In this document: piece after piece, positions 48,530 through 58,911 of the stretch
How the letters are laid out: every line of letters begins with the position of its first letter
Numbering within the stretch: position 1 is the stretch's first letter
From: Coemansia sp. RSA 487
Taxonomy: Eukaryota; Kickxellomycota; Kickxellomycetes; Kickxellales; Kickxellaceae
Assembly: GCA_027577595.1 (NCBI GenBank)
Contig: JANBRJ010000017.1
Location: 1-64,000, forward strand
Length of the DNA: 64,000 bases
Direction of reading: 5' to 3'
Program-made: the position numbers and the translations under genes
Notes under the pieces: generated by a model
What the model saw: only the letters and a program-made list of their open reading frames with translations
Database searches by the model: none
What the model was told of the DNA's origin: nothing

Positions 48530-50863
48530 TTAGTTTACCGGGTTGTCTTTTTTTTCAGCAGCACTGAGACGTGCATCGATCTTTTGGATCATATCCTGCG
48601 CAGCATCAGGGATGCGCGTGCCTGGGCCATAGACGGCGTCGCAGCCATGGTCGTAGAGGTACTGGTAATCCTGCTGTGGGATGACGCCGCCAGCAATGAC
48701 CATCATTTCGGGCGCGCCCATGTTCCTCAGTTCCTCGACAAGCTGAGGCACCAGCGTCTTGTGCCCAGCAGCAAGCGACGAAGCGCCAACCACGTGGACG
48801 TCAGCATCAATAGCCTGGCGCGCAGCCTCGGCAGGCGTCTGGAAAAGCGGACCGACATCCACGTCAAACCCCAAGTCTGCGTAGCCGGAGGCAACAACCT
48901 TGGCGCCGCGGTCATGGCCGTCCTGGCCCATCTTGACAATGAGGATACGCGGGCGACGGCCCCATTTTTCGGCAAACCGCTCGGCCATCTTGATGGTCTC
49001 AGATATTGGGTCGCGCCCATCCGGATGCACCGCAGCTTTGGCATACTCGGTCTTGTATGTGCCGCTGACCAGCCGCACCTCGGGCTTGTAGCGCCCGACG
49101 ATCTTCTCGATGGCGTACGAGATCTCGCCGACTGAGCAGCGTGCCCTGGCTGCGTCGATTGCCAGCGCGAGAAGATTGCCGGTACCGGACTGAGTTGCTT
49201 CAGTGATGCAGTCAAGAGCGGCGTGTGCTGCAGCATCATCGCGAGTGGTCCGGATCCTGTCGAGCCGCTCGATCTGTGCACGCAGCACCTCCTTGTTATC
49301 GATGGACAGAACATCTACTTTGCCCGACCCCGAAGCGCCAGCATCGTCAGGGTTGCTGCCTTCAGCCGCAACACGGTATTTATTGACACCAACGATGGTA
49401 ATCTGGCTAGAGTCGATCTGCGCCTGCCGCTTGGCTGCACTTTCTTCGATGCGCATCTTGGGCATCCCCGACGCAATGGCCTTTGCCATTCCGCCGAGCT
49501 CCTCAACCTCGTTGATGATCTCCAGCGCTGCATCGTACACATCGTTAGTCAGCGACTCCATCATATACGATCCAGCCCACGGGTCGGCCACCTTTGGAAT
49601 ATACGCCTCCTCTTGCAGAATCAGCTGCGTGTTGCGCGCAATGCGGGCGCTGAATTTGGTCGGAAGCCCGATGGCCTCGTCCAGCGCATTGGTGTGTAGC
49701 GACTGCGTGCCGCCCAGCGTGGCCGCCATAGCTTCAACAGTTGTGCGGATGACGTTGTTGTACGGGTCTTGCTCGGTCAGCGACCATCCGGACGTCTGCG
49801 AATGCGTGCGCAGCATCATTGACTTTGGGTTGGTTGGGTTGAATTTCTCCTTGACCAAGTGGGCCCAAAGCCTCCTTGCCGCACGCATCTTGGCCACCTC
49901 CATGTAAAAGTTCATGCCGACGCACCAGAAGAACGACAGCCGGGGCGCAAACTGGTCGACTGTCATTCCAGCCTTCAGCCCAGTGCGTATGTACTCGATA
50001 CCGTCAGCAATAGTGAATGCACACTCGAGCACGCTATTGGCGCCTGCCTCCTGCATGTGGTAGCCGGAGATGGATATCGAGTTGTACTTGGGCATGTGCT
50101 GTGAGGTGAACGAAAAGATGTCGCCGATGATGCGCATCGACGGTTCCGGCGGGTAGATGAACGTATTGCGCACCATGAATTCCTTGAGAATATCGTTCTG
50201 GATTGTGCCGCGCATCTCCTCGTATTTGGCGCCCTGCTCTTCGGCCGCCACAATGTACATGGCCAAGATCGGCAGAACCGCGCCGTTCATTGTCATCGAT
50301 ACTGAGACGTCCTTAAGAGAGATGCCGTCAAACAGGATCTTCATGTCCTCAACAGAATCGATTGCCACGCCAGCCATGCCAACATCACCGAGCACCCGCG
50401 GATGATCTGAATCGTATCCGCGATGCGTCGCCAGATCAAATGCGACCGATAACCCTTGCTGTCCAGCCGCCAGGTTGGCTTTGTAAAACCGGTTGCTTTC
50501 CTCAACTGTACTGAACCCCGCGTACTGACGAATCGTCCATGGTCGGTACGTGTACATTGTAGCATAGGGCCCGCGCGTGTACGGGTAGACGCCAGGGATT
50601 TCCTTGGCCACATCGCGCACATCGTCCTTTGTATATAACGGCTTGACAGCGATGCCTTCCAGCGTGTTCCACGTTAGTGTCGACTCTGGGTCCTTTCCCT
50701 TGCACTCCTTTTGCGCAAGCTCGGTCCATTCACGGTCTAGCGGTGTCCGTGTTGTGTATGCTTTACGGCTGCTACCCAACAGCAACGAAGATACCGGCGA
50801 TGGTCGTGTTTTCAGAGGATAAGAGCACGCAGCTCGACGGAGCCTCAGCGTTGCAGATAGCAT
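48530..50863 (-). CDS. MUT: Methylmalonyl-CoA mutase, mitochondrial, cobalamin-dependent
   Basis: 777 residues, one exon. It converts (R)-methylmalonyl-CoA to succinyl-CoA using adenosylcobalamin, completing propionate, odd-chain fatty acid, Val, Ile, Met and Thr breakdown. The first ~35 residues form an Arg-rich presequence (ending near SSRKAYTTR). The substrate-binding barrel has [20 protein letters not shown] and [17 protein letters not shown]. The C-terminal B12 domain has GQDGHDRG, whose His (about residue 650) is the lower cobalt ligand, then [16 protein letters not shown] and the GG turn in VIAGGVIP. All catalytic landmarks are present. Absent from most Dikarya, it is known in early-diverging fungi. 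A TTTATAAAC box lies about 115 bp upstream. Confidence 0.96.
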   Translation of the reverse strand: MLSATLRLRRAACSYPLKTRPSPVSSLLLGSSRKAYTTRTPLDREWTELAQKECKGKDPESTLTWNTLEGIAVKPLYTKDDVRDVAKEIPGVYPYTRGPYATMYTYRPWTIRQYAGFSTVEESNRFYKANLAAGQQGLSVAFDLATHRGYDSDHPRVLGDVGMAGVAIDSVEDMKILFDGISLKDVSVSMTMNGAVLPILAMYIVAAEEQGAKYEEMRGTIQNDILKEFMVRNTFIYPPEPSMRIIGDIFSFTSQHMPKYNSISISGYHMQEAGANSVLECAFTIADGIEYIRTGLKAGMTVDQFAPRLSFFWCVGMNFYMEVAKMRAARRLWAHLVKEKFNPTNPKSMMLRTHSQTSGWSLTEQDPYNNVIRTTVEAMAATLGGTQSLHTNALDEAIGLPTKFSARIARNTQLILQEEAYIPKVADPWAGSYMMESLTNDVYDAALEIINEVEELGGMAKAIASGMPKMRIEESAAKRQAQIDSSQITIVGVNKYRVAAEGSNPDDAGASGSGKVDVLSIDNKEVLRAQIERLDRIRTTRDDAAAHAALDCITEATQSGTGNLLALAIDAARARCSVGEISYAIEKIVGRYKPEVRLVSGTYKTEYAKAAVHPDGRDPISETIKMAERFAEKWGRRPRILIVKMGQDGHDRGAKVVASGYADLGFDVDVGPLFQTPAEAARQAIDADVHVVGASSLAAGHKTLVPQLVEELRNMGAPEMMVIAGGVIPQQDYQYLYDHGCDAVYGPGTRIPDAAQDMIQKIDARLSAAEKKDNPVN

Positions 50864-51344
50864 TTTCTTGTAGGTGGGCTCCCTTTTAGCAAGTGTGTTT
50901 GTACGTAGATAAGAGGAGAGAAAGCGAAGGAGAGAATGAAGAACCCCCCTGCCACTTGTCTCTTTTGGATCTTTGTTTATAAAGACTCAAGCATAGATAC
51001 GATTCCTCTTTTCCCACGGTTCTTTATGTCACAAGCCAAATTTGGCCATATCCTTTTCCAGCTTGGAACTAATAATTGTGGCAATCCCGAATCAAATCAG
51101 TATCACACGTTTACAAAGAAGCCTCCTGCCCTGTGCCTGTCTGTGGGCTTGGAAAGCCTGCAATCTTATCAGAAAACAGCAATTTTTTCCCCACCTTCAG
51201 CCTAAAGCTTAAGCCAAAAAAATGCTAAACAAGCAACATTCTTATTTTTCTTGCAAATTTTAAAAATCTTTTTTTTTTGTGTTCCTAGATCAAAGAAACT
51301 CAAAATCACCTTTATTTTTCTGTACAAAAAAAGAGTATAAAAGA
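50864..51344. promoter_or_regulatory. Divergent promoter between MUT and mitochondrial ACP
   Basis: About 480 bp with no gene. A TTTATAAA sits near 50977-50984 for MUT, and a TATAAAAG ends directly before the ACP ATG (51334-51341), which would imply either a very short leader or a chance match. Confidence 0.5.
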
Positions 51345-51868
51345 ATGTACCGTTTTGCGTCAATTGCTCGTCTTGCAACCGTTGCATCCGCACGTACTGC
51401 CCGGGTCAATGCATCTGTTTCGCTTGCCAATGTTTCCCGTATTATGACAGTCAGCAGCAAACTGAACAGCCAACAGCCGGCAAGCCTATTTGTTCGTTCT
51501 TACTCTGGAGGCGGTGCTCTTACGCGTCAGGATATTGAAAGCAGGATTCTCAACCTTTTGCGCGACTTTGACAAGGTCAATCAGGACAAGGTAAAAGCTC
51601 CCCTTAGCAGATTTGCATTATGAGGAAATTGAAAGTTTTTTGTTTCGACGAATTTCTAATTTGCTAAACTTTATTTACTCCTTGTTTGTAGCTTACGGAG
51701 GTCGCAGACTTTAACAAGGATCTGGGGCTCGATAGCCTGGATACGGTCGAGGTTGTTATGGCGATTGAGGAGGAGTTCTCAGTTGAGATCACTGACGATG
51801 AGGCTGACAAGATCACCACGGTTAAGGAAGCTATTGATTTCATTTCCAAGCGCGATGACGCCCACTGA
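51345..51868 (+). CDS. ACP1: Mitochondrial acyl carrier protein (NDUFAB1/Acp1), two exons
   Basis: Exon 1 is 51345-51590 and exon 2 51692-51868; the intron has donor GTAAAA and acceptor TTTGTAG. The product is 140 residues. A presequence of about 60 residues ([20 protein letters not shown] at the start, FVRSYSGGG at the end) precedes a four-helix carrier domain. The phosphopantetheine serine is in GLDSLDTVE, and the acidic helix 2 follows ([16 protein letters not shown]). It carries growing chains in mitochondrial type II fatty-acid synthesis, supplies octanoate for lipoate, and binds LYR proteins such as NDUFA6 and the Fe-S assembly factor Isd11. Exon 1 read through would end at a stop soon after the donor, which supports splicing. 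Confidence 0.95.
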
Positions 51869-52362
51869 AACCTCCATCTCTGGTTATTGATAAAAGACAA
51901 AGGAAGCAATGTTCTCTCTCTCTTTTTCGTATCTTTTATACACAACAGCTTCAAACGATATCAAAAGTTACAGAAATAACTGTTTATTTATCTGAAGGAT
52001 TTTTTTTATCTACAGGGGTTTGTTTTATCTACAGGATGAGGGAGAGCGCAAGTAAAGCTTTACTTTTTCCCGCATTGACCGCGCATTGGCACTTCCCCTC
52101 GTGACCGACATTTGCTTTTGAGAATAAAGTCGGAAGGAAACCAAAGCTTGGGATGTTATTGAACGGAGCAATAGAAGCTACTCCTTGCTCCGAAGTGGAG
52201 AGGAGAGCGTGGGAGGAGATAAAACTCTGCGAATATAAAAGATGTTTGTCGCGGACAATGTCAAAAGAGAGGAGTGACAGCAAAGTATCCACAACTTTTC
52301 ACCGCCCCATCTGTATTTCTCTTGCTTTTTATTTTTGAAACCCAACGAAGCATACGATAATA
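51869..52362. promoter_or_regulatory. Spacer and promoter between ACP and the transhydrogenase gene
   Basis: About 490 bp without a gene. A TATAAAA box at 52234-52240 is about 125 bp upstream of the next ATG. Confidence 0.5.
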
Positions 52363-53817
52363 ATGGTCAATCGTCCTTCAGCTACAGCCGTCAGCAACCT
52401 GATGCGCATGGTTGGGTCATCGTGCTCATGCCCCGCGCACTCTGCGCACGCGTCAGCACTAATGGCATCGGCAACGCACCAGCACCACGGATGCTCTTTG
52501 AAGTCATCTAAGCGGCATGCGTCGGCAGCGATGGCGCAGCCCGAGTATGCGTTCGAGATGGCCACAAGCACAGTGCGTGTCGGGTCAGGAGCCACGCAGG
52601 AGATCGGGATGGACGTAGCTAACCTCAGGGCGCAGCGTGTGATGGTGTTCACGGATCCCAATATCGCCAAGCTGCATCCACTCAAGGCAGTCACCGAGTC
52701 GCTGGACCGGTCAAAAGTCAACTTTTCTGTGTACAAGGACGTTCGCGTGGAGCCGTCGGACAAGAGCTTCCAGCACGCCATTGACGCAGCGCGCGCTTAT
52801 GCACCAGATGCAATCATTGCGGTGGGCGGTGGATCCACTATGGACACCGCAAAGGCAGCCAACCTGTTTACGGTATACAAGGATGCGCAGCTGTTGGACT
52901 TTGTCAACGCTCCGCTGGGCAAGGGCAAGCCGATCGACCGCACGCTGCTGCCGCTTATCGCGGTTCCAACGACGGCAGGGACCGGGTCGGAATGCACGGG
53001 GTCGGCCATCTTCGATCTCAAGGACCGCAATGCAAAGACAGGTATCTCGGACCGGGCGCTGCGCCCGATGCTCGGAATCATTGATCCGCTGAACACACGC
53101 AGCATGCCGCAGCAAGTACGACTGGCGTCGGGGCTGGATGTCCTGTGCCACGCCATTGAGTCGTACACTGCCATTCCATACACGATGCGCGGACCGGCAC
53201 CGTCCAACCCGCTGAACCGGCCGGCGTACCAGGGCTCCAACCCGATCAGCGACATATGGTCGTCCAAGGCGCTGCGCATGGTAGCCGCATCGCTGCCCCA
53301 GTCTGTGGTCAACGCTGACGACATCGAGGCGCAGGACGCAATGACTCTGGCTGCCGCCTACGCTGGCATTGGGTTCGGCAACGGCGGTGTGCACCTAATG
53401 CACGGATGCAGCTATGGCATCTCAGGGCTCAACAAGGCATACCACCACCCGCAGTACGAGACCGACCATCCGCTGTGTCCGCACGGGATCAGCGTCGCCA
53501 TCACAAGCCCCGCCGTGGCCGAGTTTACCGGCGCCATGAATCCCGACCGCCACCTGGAGATTGCCCAGGTTCTGGGTGCCGACGTTACCAACGCAAAACG
53601 CGACGATGCCGGCGCTATCCTGGCTGACGCTCTCCGCCGCTTCCTCTTCGATCTTGGCGTGCCTGACGGCATTTCGGCCTTTGGATTCACGGCGTCAGAT
53701 ATCGAGCCCCTGGTCCAGAGCATCCTGCCGCAGCAGCGTGTCCTCAAGCTGGCGCCGCGCCAGTCGGGCGCAGAACAGATTGCATCAATTCTAGAGCGCT
53801 CTCTGAAGAACTACTAA
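52363..53817 (+). CDS. Hydroxyacid-oxoacid transhydrogenase (ADHFE1-like iron-type alcohol dehydrogenase), mitochondrial
   Basis: 484 residues, one exon. The N-terminal ~60 residues are rich in Ser, Ala and His with few acids and look like a mitochondrial presequence. The type III alcohol dehydrogenase fold follows: YAFEMATSTVRVGSGATQEI, nucleotide loop GGGSTMDTAK, PTTAGTGSECTG, metal ligands in GLDVLCHAIESYT and GVHLMHGCSYGISG, and a final HGISVAITSPAV. The insertion GPAPSNPLNRPAYQGSNPIS is characteristic of the ADHFE1/HOT branch. Those enzymes couple oxidation of gamma-hydroxybutyrate to reduction of 2-oxoglutarate. It is same-strand with ACP upstream and the AVT gene downstream. Confidence 0.9.
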   Translation: MVNRPSATAVSNLMRMVGSSCSCPAHSAHASALMASATHQHHGCSLKSSKRHASAAMAQPEYAFEMATSTVRVGSGATQEIGMDVANLRAQRVMVFTDPNIAKLHPLKAVTESLDRSKVNFSVYKDVRVEPSDKSFQHAIDAARAYAPDAIIAVGGGSTMDTAKAANLFTVYKDAQLLDFVNAPLGKGKPIDRTLLPLIAVPTTAGTGSECTGSAIFDLKDRNAKTGISDRALRPMLGIIDPLNTRSMPQQVRLASGLDVLCHAIESYTAIPYTMRGPAPSNPLNRPAYQGSNPISDIWSSKALRMVAASLPQSVVNADDIEAQDAMTLAAAYAGIGFGNGGVHLMHGCSYGISGLNKAYHHPQYETDHPLCPHGISVAITSPAVAEFTGAMNPDRHLEIAQVLGADVTNAKRDDAGAILADALRRFLFDLGVPDGISAFGFTASDIEPLVQSILPQQRVLKLAPRQSGAEQIASILERSLKNY

Positions 53818-54089
53818 GCTCCACCAAAGTATATAAGATGAAGAGCACAACGCATACCACATGAGCTTATTTTCTCTGTGGTGTGTGACTGCGTATCCGC
53901 TTCCATTGGCTGAAGCAATACCCAGGTCGAATGGCGTGCTCCTTCTTCCTTTGTCCTTTCTAAATTCCTCAGTTTCCAGAGTCTGCTGCCTTTCCCCTTT
54001 CCTTTATCCATTTAAAACTCCCTAAATATATATTCTTTCTGTATTCCATCCACATATTTTTCTGTACCTTTCCACGCACACTATCATAA

Positions 54090-55436
54090 ATGCCTGGCTC
54101 CATATCCACGGCACCCACACGCGGCGGGTCGTCGCCCCTCGGCGCCGGCACCAACCTGGTCAACACAATCATCGGTTCCGGGATTCTCGCGCTGCCGTAT
54201 GCGCTCAGGGAGGCCGGGTTCTACTCGGGCATCATAACTCTGCTGCTGGCTGCTGTCCTAATCTACCTTGCGCTCAACATGCTAGTTCTAGCGGGGCGGC
54301 GCACAGGGCTATACAGATTCGAGGCCGTGTCAGAAGCGGCGCTTGGACGCCCCGGCTACCACATCCTTGGGTTTGCCCTTGCAGTCAACTCAATTGGCAG
54401 CTGCATCAGTTATCTAATAATAATAGGCGACACTGTTACCAGCATAGCACAGACAGCGTTTGGCATCAATGCATTCACTTCGCGGGTGGCGGTCATATTG
54501 CTTGCCTCGGTGGTGTTCACACTGCCGCTTCTTTTCTTCCGTACGCTTGACCCACTAGTCAAGCCGTCTGCAGTATCCACGCTGTGCTTTCCGATCATAG
54601 TGGCAATAGTGGCCATCCGCGGACCCACTTATGCCTTACCAGAACCTGCGCCTACGCCCTTCTGGGGTCCCAGCTTCCTGCCAGCTTTTGGTGTCATCGC
54701 ATTCGCGTATTCATGCACACAGACGTGTTTCCAGAGCTATACAACTCTTCAAACGAAGACTATGGATGCGTGGCGGATAGCCACACGGTTTGCAACTACC
54801 ACTGCCGTACTTGTCTACTTGGCCTTCTCCATCGTCAGCTACAAGTCCTTTGGTCTGCTGACAGACCCCAATGTGCTCAACAACTTTAGCGCCGATGATA
54901 CGCTGGCCAATGTGGCACGTGCGTTGCTGGCGTTCTCGTTGACACTGACATACCCGATGCAATTCTATCCGATCCGCGATCTCCTCGGATACTCCTTCCT
55001 GGGCATATCTCCAGAAGCCAACCAGCCAGCACAGCAGAGGATGCGGTTCCACGCGTTTACGGTTTTGCTGTTTGCGTCAACCGTGACTGTTGCAGTCATT
55101 GTCAACGACCTTGGTTTTGTGTTCAAGCTCATCGGTACTGGAGCGTCCAGTCTGCTGATCTTTGTGCTCCCTGGCATCATTTACCTCAGTCTTATATCTC
55201 CGTACTCTTGGCTGACCAAGAATTCCAATGACCAGATTGCTTTTCAGAATTCTCCAGCTGCCGAAGCGTCTCCGCTGCTTCCACCACCGTCTGCTGACCC
55301 AACAGATCCATTGAACGATGCACGCAGTATCCGCGAGCCGCTTTTATCAGTCGTAGCTGTACTGTTGCTTGTCATCGGGTGCGCTGTGTTTGTCATTGGC
55401 ACCTGGGATTCGATCGCTGACTATGTAAAGAGCTAA
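54090..55436 (+). CDS. AVT-type (SLC38-like) amino acid transporter, probably vacuolar
   Basis: 448 residues, one exon, about 11 membrane helices. The first helix has the AAAP-family signature LGAGTNLVNTIIGSGILALP, with the next helices ALREAGFYSGIITLLLAAVL. Yeast Avt5, Avt6 and Avt7 and SLC38 proteins share this start; Avt6/7-type proteins export amino acids from the vacuole. The hydrophilic part before the last helix (SPAAEASPLLPPPSADP) is low complexity and contains a dileucine-like EASPLL that may aid vacuolar sorting. The direction and substrate of transport cannot be read from sequence. Convergent with the SDR gene. Confidence 0.87.
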   Translation: MPGSISTAPTRGGSSPLGAGTNLVNTIIGSGILALPYALREAGFYSGIITLLLAAVLIYLALNMLVLAGRRTGLYRFEAVSEAALGRPGYHILGFALAVNSIGSCISYLIIIGDTVTSIAQTAFGINAFTSRVAVILLASVVFTLPLLFFRTLDPLVKPSAVSTLCFPIIVAIVAIRGPTYALPEPAPTPFWGPSFLPAFGVIAFAYSCTQTCFQSYTTLQTKTMDAWRIATRFATTTAVLVYLAFSIVSYKSFGLLTDPNVLNNFSADDTLANVARALLAFSLTLTYPMQFYPIRDLLGYSFLGISPEANQPAQQRMRFHAFTVLLFASTVTVAVIVNDLGFVFKLIGTGASSLLIFVLPGIIYLSLISPYSWLTKNSNDQIAFQNSPAAEASPLLPPPSADPTDPLNDARSIREPLLSVVAVLLLVIGCAVFVIGTWDSIADYVKS

Positions 55437-55473
55437 GGGAATTGTGATTTCTGTAATAGACAATTAGATTATC

Positions 55474-56401
55474 TTAGATAAACAATCCTCCATCAACCAC
55501 CAAGACCTATAAATGGGTACCAACAATTAGTTTTTTGTTTATAGCAAAGATGCCTGTAATATCTAGAATAGCCCACCCTCCACCCTTTGGAACCATTCAA
55601 ACTCCACACACGCAAGCTGGGTTCAAAAACAATGAAAGAGTAGCTTACCTGTCCTGTGATGTACCGAGCTTCCGCCAGGAACGCCACTGCATGCGCAACA
55701 TCCTCGACCGATCCAGGAGCCTGCAACGGAATGCGATCCACCAGCTGCTTAGTGACCTTATTGTTCTCAAGCAGATCGCTGGTCATCTCGGTGCAAATAA
55801 ACCCAGGCGCTACCACATTAGCGCAAACGCCTCTGGATGCCACCTCCTTTGCCAGCGACTTGGTAAACCCCACAAGCCCTGCCTTTGTTGCTGCATACAC
55901 AGACTGCCCTGCATTTCCATGCAATCCAATAATGCTCGACACGTTGATGATCGATGCACCTCGGTTACGTAGCATTTGCGGAACAAACGCCTTGCATGTA
56001 TCCATCACGCCTACCAGATTGGTATCCATCAAGTCCACGACATCCTTGCGCTTCGCCTGTACCAATAGCGCATTACGAGAAATGCCGGCCGAGTTGACCA
56101 GAACATCTATCCCTTGCGTTGTTATATCTTTGCCAATCCTTGCTAGATCACCGATGCTTTGCGGATCACGGATATCAAATGGAACCACCATATGTCCGGG
56201 ATCCGCCATGGAGTCATTATTAGTAACCAATTGTGTGCGGAGCGTCTCTAGCCGGCTAGCGTTTCGTCCAGCTAACAACAGACGGGCCCCTCGTACTGCT
56301 AGCTCCTGCGCTATGGCGCCGCCGATTCCGCCGCTTGCTCCAACTACAACGGCTGTCTTCCCCGCCAACGTCCGCCGCGCCAATTGCGTCCCCAATGTCA
56401 T
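55474..56401 (-). CDS. Short-chain dehydrogenase, 3-oxoacyl-ACP reductase-like (two exons)
   Basis: Exon 1 is 56401-55649 (251 codons) and exon 2 55506-55474. The intron 55648-55507 has donor GTAAGC and acceptor TTATAG. Joining them gives the classic FabG C-terminus, YITGQ followed by VLVVDGGLFI. Of 261 residues, the cofactor motif GASGGIGG is near 23, NSAG near 105, the catalytic Ser in INVSS near 155, Tyr/Lys in YAATK near 170, and PGFICTEM after it. It resembles FabG, Oar1 and HSD17B8/CBR4, so mitochondrial type II fatty-acid synthesis is the likely pathway, consistent with the ACP gene 4 kb away. The start is at MTLGTQLARR; the upstream frame has no ATG. A different SDR substrate is possible. 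Confidence 0.85.
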
Positions 56402-57325
56402 TTGCAAGACTCGTTTTAAAAATAGAAAATACAGTAGAAAATATGCTTGTTTGCTTTGGAATGACACAAAAGTAAAAGTATATTATATGCGCTTTCTGAA
56501 ATAGAGCTTGATCTGCACGCCTAAACATAATTAAAATGATAATCAAATTCACGTGATACCCTCAACACTTTTTGCCAAAGGTCTGGGAAAAAAAAAAGTA
56601 AAAGCGGCTCAGTTTTTTTTATCGAACCAAAAAGCGAGCCATGTAAAAAGCAACAAGAAAAAAGAACTGAAATTTTTTTCTTAGGCTCACAGCACTTCAC
56701 CGGCTCATAGCGATCAAAAAACGAAGGAGGGGGTGGTAGGTTAAAAAATGCTGGCAAGCTTTATTTTTTTTGAGGGTAACAAAGAACAAGCAGCAATTGC
56801 AACCAGGACAGAAACTTTCTCTTTTTCCCTCTCTTTCGCTGTTCAAACGCTAAATCAAAGAAAGATCTCTTTCAAATTCTTATAAATTAAAAAAGAAAGG
56901 TACGGAGGAAATGGACTTGGGAGAAGAGCACTTTTGGTTTTTTTTTTTTCTTCTTCGAATTCTCGCTTGTATGATTTAAAGCAAGAAAAAGAGAACAAAA
57001 ACACATGGGCCACGGGAAACTAGCGGAAGAGAGAAAAATAAGGAGACTACTACTGAGGATAGCAGGGCTTTTTGCAGTACTCTTCTTCGTGAGTGTAAAA
57101 GTCGCAGTCATAGACAATTCAATGGCCTTAATCGGCTTGCTCTTTGTCAGGGCCAAATCAGAGCAAGAGCGAGAAAAAAGCGTTTTTCCTAAAAGCATCA
57201 AAAAGCAGCTTGGATTGACACTTGAATTTCGCAAATGCGCAAAGCTCTCTTTCTCCCGACGAACAACGAAAAAAAACATCAACTAACTACCTTTATTTTT
57301 TGATTCTGCTCGCTAACCTGTATAG
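56402..57325. other. Spacer between the SDR gene and eS19
   Basis: About 920 bp with no convincing gene; overlapping frames at 56887-57282 (minus) and 57005-57286 (plus) have no domain. The right end has CTAAC (57315-57319) and TATAG directly before the eS19 ATG, which looks like a branch point and 3' splice site of a leader intron. Confidence 0.5.
57314..57325 (+). promoter_or_regulatory. Probable 3' splice site of a 5'-UTR intron in the eS19 gene
   Basis: CTAAC branch-like sequence followed 6 bases later by AG, which abuts the ATG. Leader introns are common in fungal ribosomal-protein genes. I could not fix the donor; GTGAGT near 57089 is one candidate. Confidence 0.4.
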
Positions 57326-57766
57326 ATGGCTCGCAGTGTCACCGTTAAGGACGTCCACGCCCAGGCATTCATCAAGGCATACGCAGCGCACCTGAAGCGC
57401 TCCGGAAAGCTCCAGGTCCCCAGCTGGACCGAGTACGCCAAGACTGGTTCGTACAAGGAGCTTTGCCCAAGCGACCCTGACTGGTTCTACGTGCGTACCG
57501 CAGCCATTGCGCGTCACGTGTACATCCGCGGCGGTGTTGGCGTCGGAGCCCTTGCCAAGCGTCACGGTGGCTCGAAGCGCCGCGGCTCCCGCCCCAACCA
57601 CCACGCCGATGACTCCACCAACGTCCTCCGCAAGGCTCTCCAGGGTCTTGAGAAGCTTGGCATCCTCGAGAAGCACCCCGACGGTGGCCGCAGGATCACC
57701 TCGGCTGGCCAGCGCGACCTCGACCGCATCTCCGTCCAGCTTGTCAACGCTGCTTCCGCCGAATAA
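57326..57766 (+). CDS. RPS19: 40S ribosomal protein eS19 (RPS19)
   Basis: 146 residues, starting MARSVTVKDVHAQAFIKAYA with AAHLKRSGKLQVPSWTEYAK next, the eS19 signature. WFYVRTAAIARHVYIRGGVG and the conserved KRHGGSKRRGSRPNHHADDS loop follow, then the RKALQGLEKLGIL helix. It is needed for late small-subunit rRNA processing and sits in the 40S head. Codon use is strongly biased to C-ending codons, as expected of a highly expressed gene. The coding part has no intron. Convergent with the TFIIE-beta gene, about 170 bp away. Confidence 0.97.
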   Translation: MARSVTVKDVHAQAFIKAYAAHLKRSGKLQVPSWTEYAKTGSYKELCPSDPDWFYVRTAAIARHVYIRGGVGVGALAKRHGGSKRRGSRPNHHADDSTNVLRKALQGLEKLGILEKHPDGGRRITSAGQRDLDRISVQLVNAASAE

Positions 57767-57939
57767 ATGGCTATAAAAAGAGGTTGGGCTTTTTTTGTCC
57801 GACTTTTTCGTTATCTTCATTTCTAAACACCAAACGGGGGGATATATTCAATAAAACGGGGGAACTGCTGTATCCTTCTTGGCAAAAACCTATCGTCTTA
57901 TTCTTCTAAAGCAGTTTGAAAGAAAACGTATCTCCTCTA

Positions 57940-58713
57940 TTATTTGCCACTAGGCACAAAATCCTTTGTCAGATCAATGTCCTCCAGGTGCGTATTAGTG
58001 ATTCTCGTCTTACGAGCCGCCTTCTTGGGTTTCTTCACATCCTGCTGCTCTTGCACATGCGATTTCTCCGACTTTGTCTGCTGTAGCCCCGCTTTATCCA
58101 TTTCATTTGCCAGCTCCTGCTCATCCGGCACCGGTAGTCGTGCCCAATTGGTCTTGATCTCGTCGTTCACCTCGGTGTCCAGCAATTTGCAATTGTAGAA
58201 AATATACCTGGGTCTGCTATCCTTGTCGGTGATGGCCAAGATGTGTTTCTTCTGCCTCAGTTCGCTGATGACGGCAGAGACGTTGCCCAAATACGAGTCA
58301 GACAGTTTCTTCACCTCCAGCCCGCCGTAGTCAGGGATACCACGTAAGAACTCGACCAGATCCTCGGGTGTCCGCAGATCGTACTCGGGCTTGTACGCAA
58401 ACATGCCATCACTATACGAAACTTTGGCGTTGTTCGTTAGGTGCTCGAATTCGGCGCTTGCTTCGTCAAACTCGTGGATATGGAGCCGGATCTCATCCGC
58501 TCCACATGGTCGCTGCGATTTCTTTAAAAAATCGATTATTTGGCTTACCCGCGTAAGCACATTTGCTCCGTCGTATCCATGGATTCCTGTTCCTGTTCCT
58601 GTTCCTCCAGGCGGTGTGCTTGCTGTCTGTGGCTGTGGGGTCACTTTTGTTGACAGCGCAGTCGAGATCGTCCGCCCCTTGAATCCAAGGCTCTTTGTAA
58701 ACGGGTCCGACAT
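57940..58713 (-). CDS. TFA2: Transcription initiation factor IIE subunit beta (Tfa2/GTF2E2)
   Basis: 257 residues, one exon. A Gly/Thr-rich N-terminal linker with a small GTGTGTG run precedes two winged-helix units: NVLTRVSQIIDFLKKSQRPC at about 51-70 with the rest to 118, and DLVEFLRGIPDYGGLEVKKL at about 124-143. The ISELRQKKHILAITDKDSRP segment and a basic C-terminal tail (KKPKKAARKTRI) follow, as in human TFIIE-beta. It helps recruit TFIIH and stabilise open promoters for RNA polymerase II. Shorter than yeast Tfa2, close to the animal form. A TATATA sequence lies only about 30 bp upstream, and an E2F-like site at 58807-58818. Confidence 0.92.
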   Translation of the reverse strand: MSDPFTKSLGFKGRTISTALSTKVTPQPQTASTPPGGTGTGTGIHGYDGANVLTRVSQIIDFLKKSQRPCGADEIRLHIHEFDEASAEFEHLTNNAKVSYSDGMFAYKPEYDLRTPEDLVEFLRGIPDYGGLEVKKLSDSYLGNVSAVISELRQKKHILAITDKDSRPRYIFYNCKLLDTEVNDEIKTNWARLPVPDEQELANEMDKAGLQQTKSEKSHVQEQQDVKKPKKAARKTRITNTHLEDIDLTKDFVPSGK

Positions 58714-58911
58714 TATGTGTGTTTCAAGGGTCTTATTGTGTATATAAAGGATAAATGTGCACCAGCGAATGTTTACCTTTGGACTAAAAAAAAAAGAAGC
58801 TCAACATTGGCGCGGGAATTTCCCAATACAAGTACATGCGTTTATTGTTGAGATAATTTACGGGGAAAAGGCACGTGCGCCTTCCGCCCAGAAACCCAAT
58901 TAAACGTTCTT
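58714..58911. promoter_or_regulatory. TFIIE-beta promoter and TOP3 3' end
   Basis: 198 bp. TATATAAAGG sits at 58740-58749 and TTGGCGCGGGAA at 58807-58818. The latter resembles an E2F half-site pair; its use here is inference. Confidence 0.4.
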
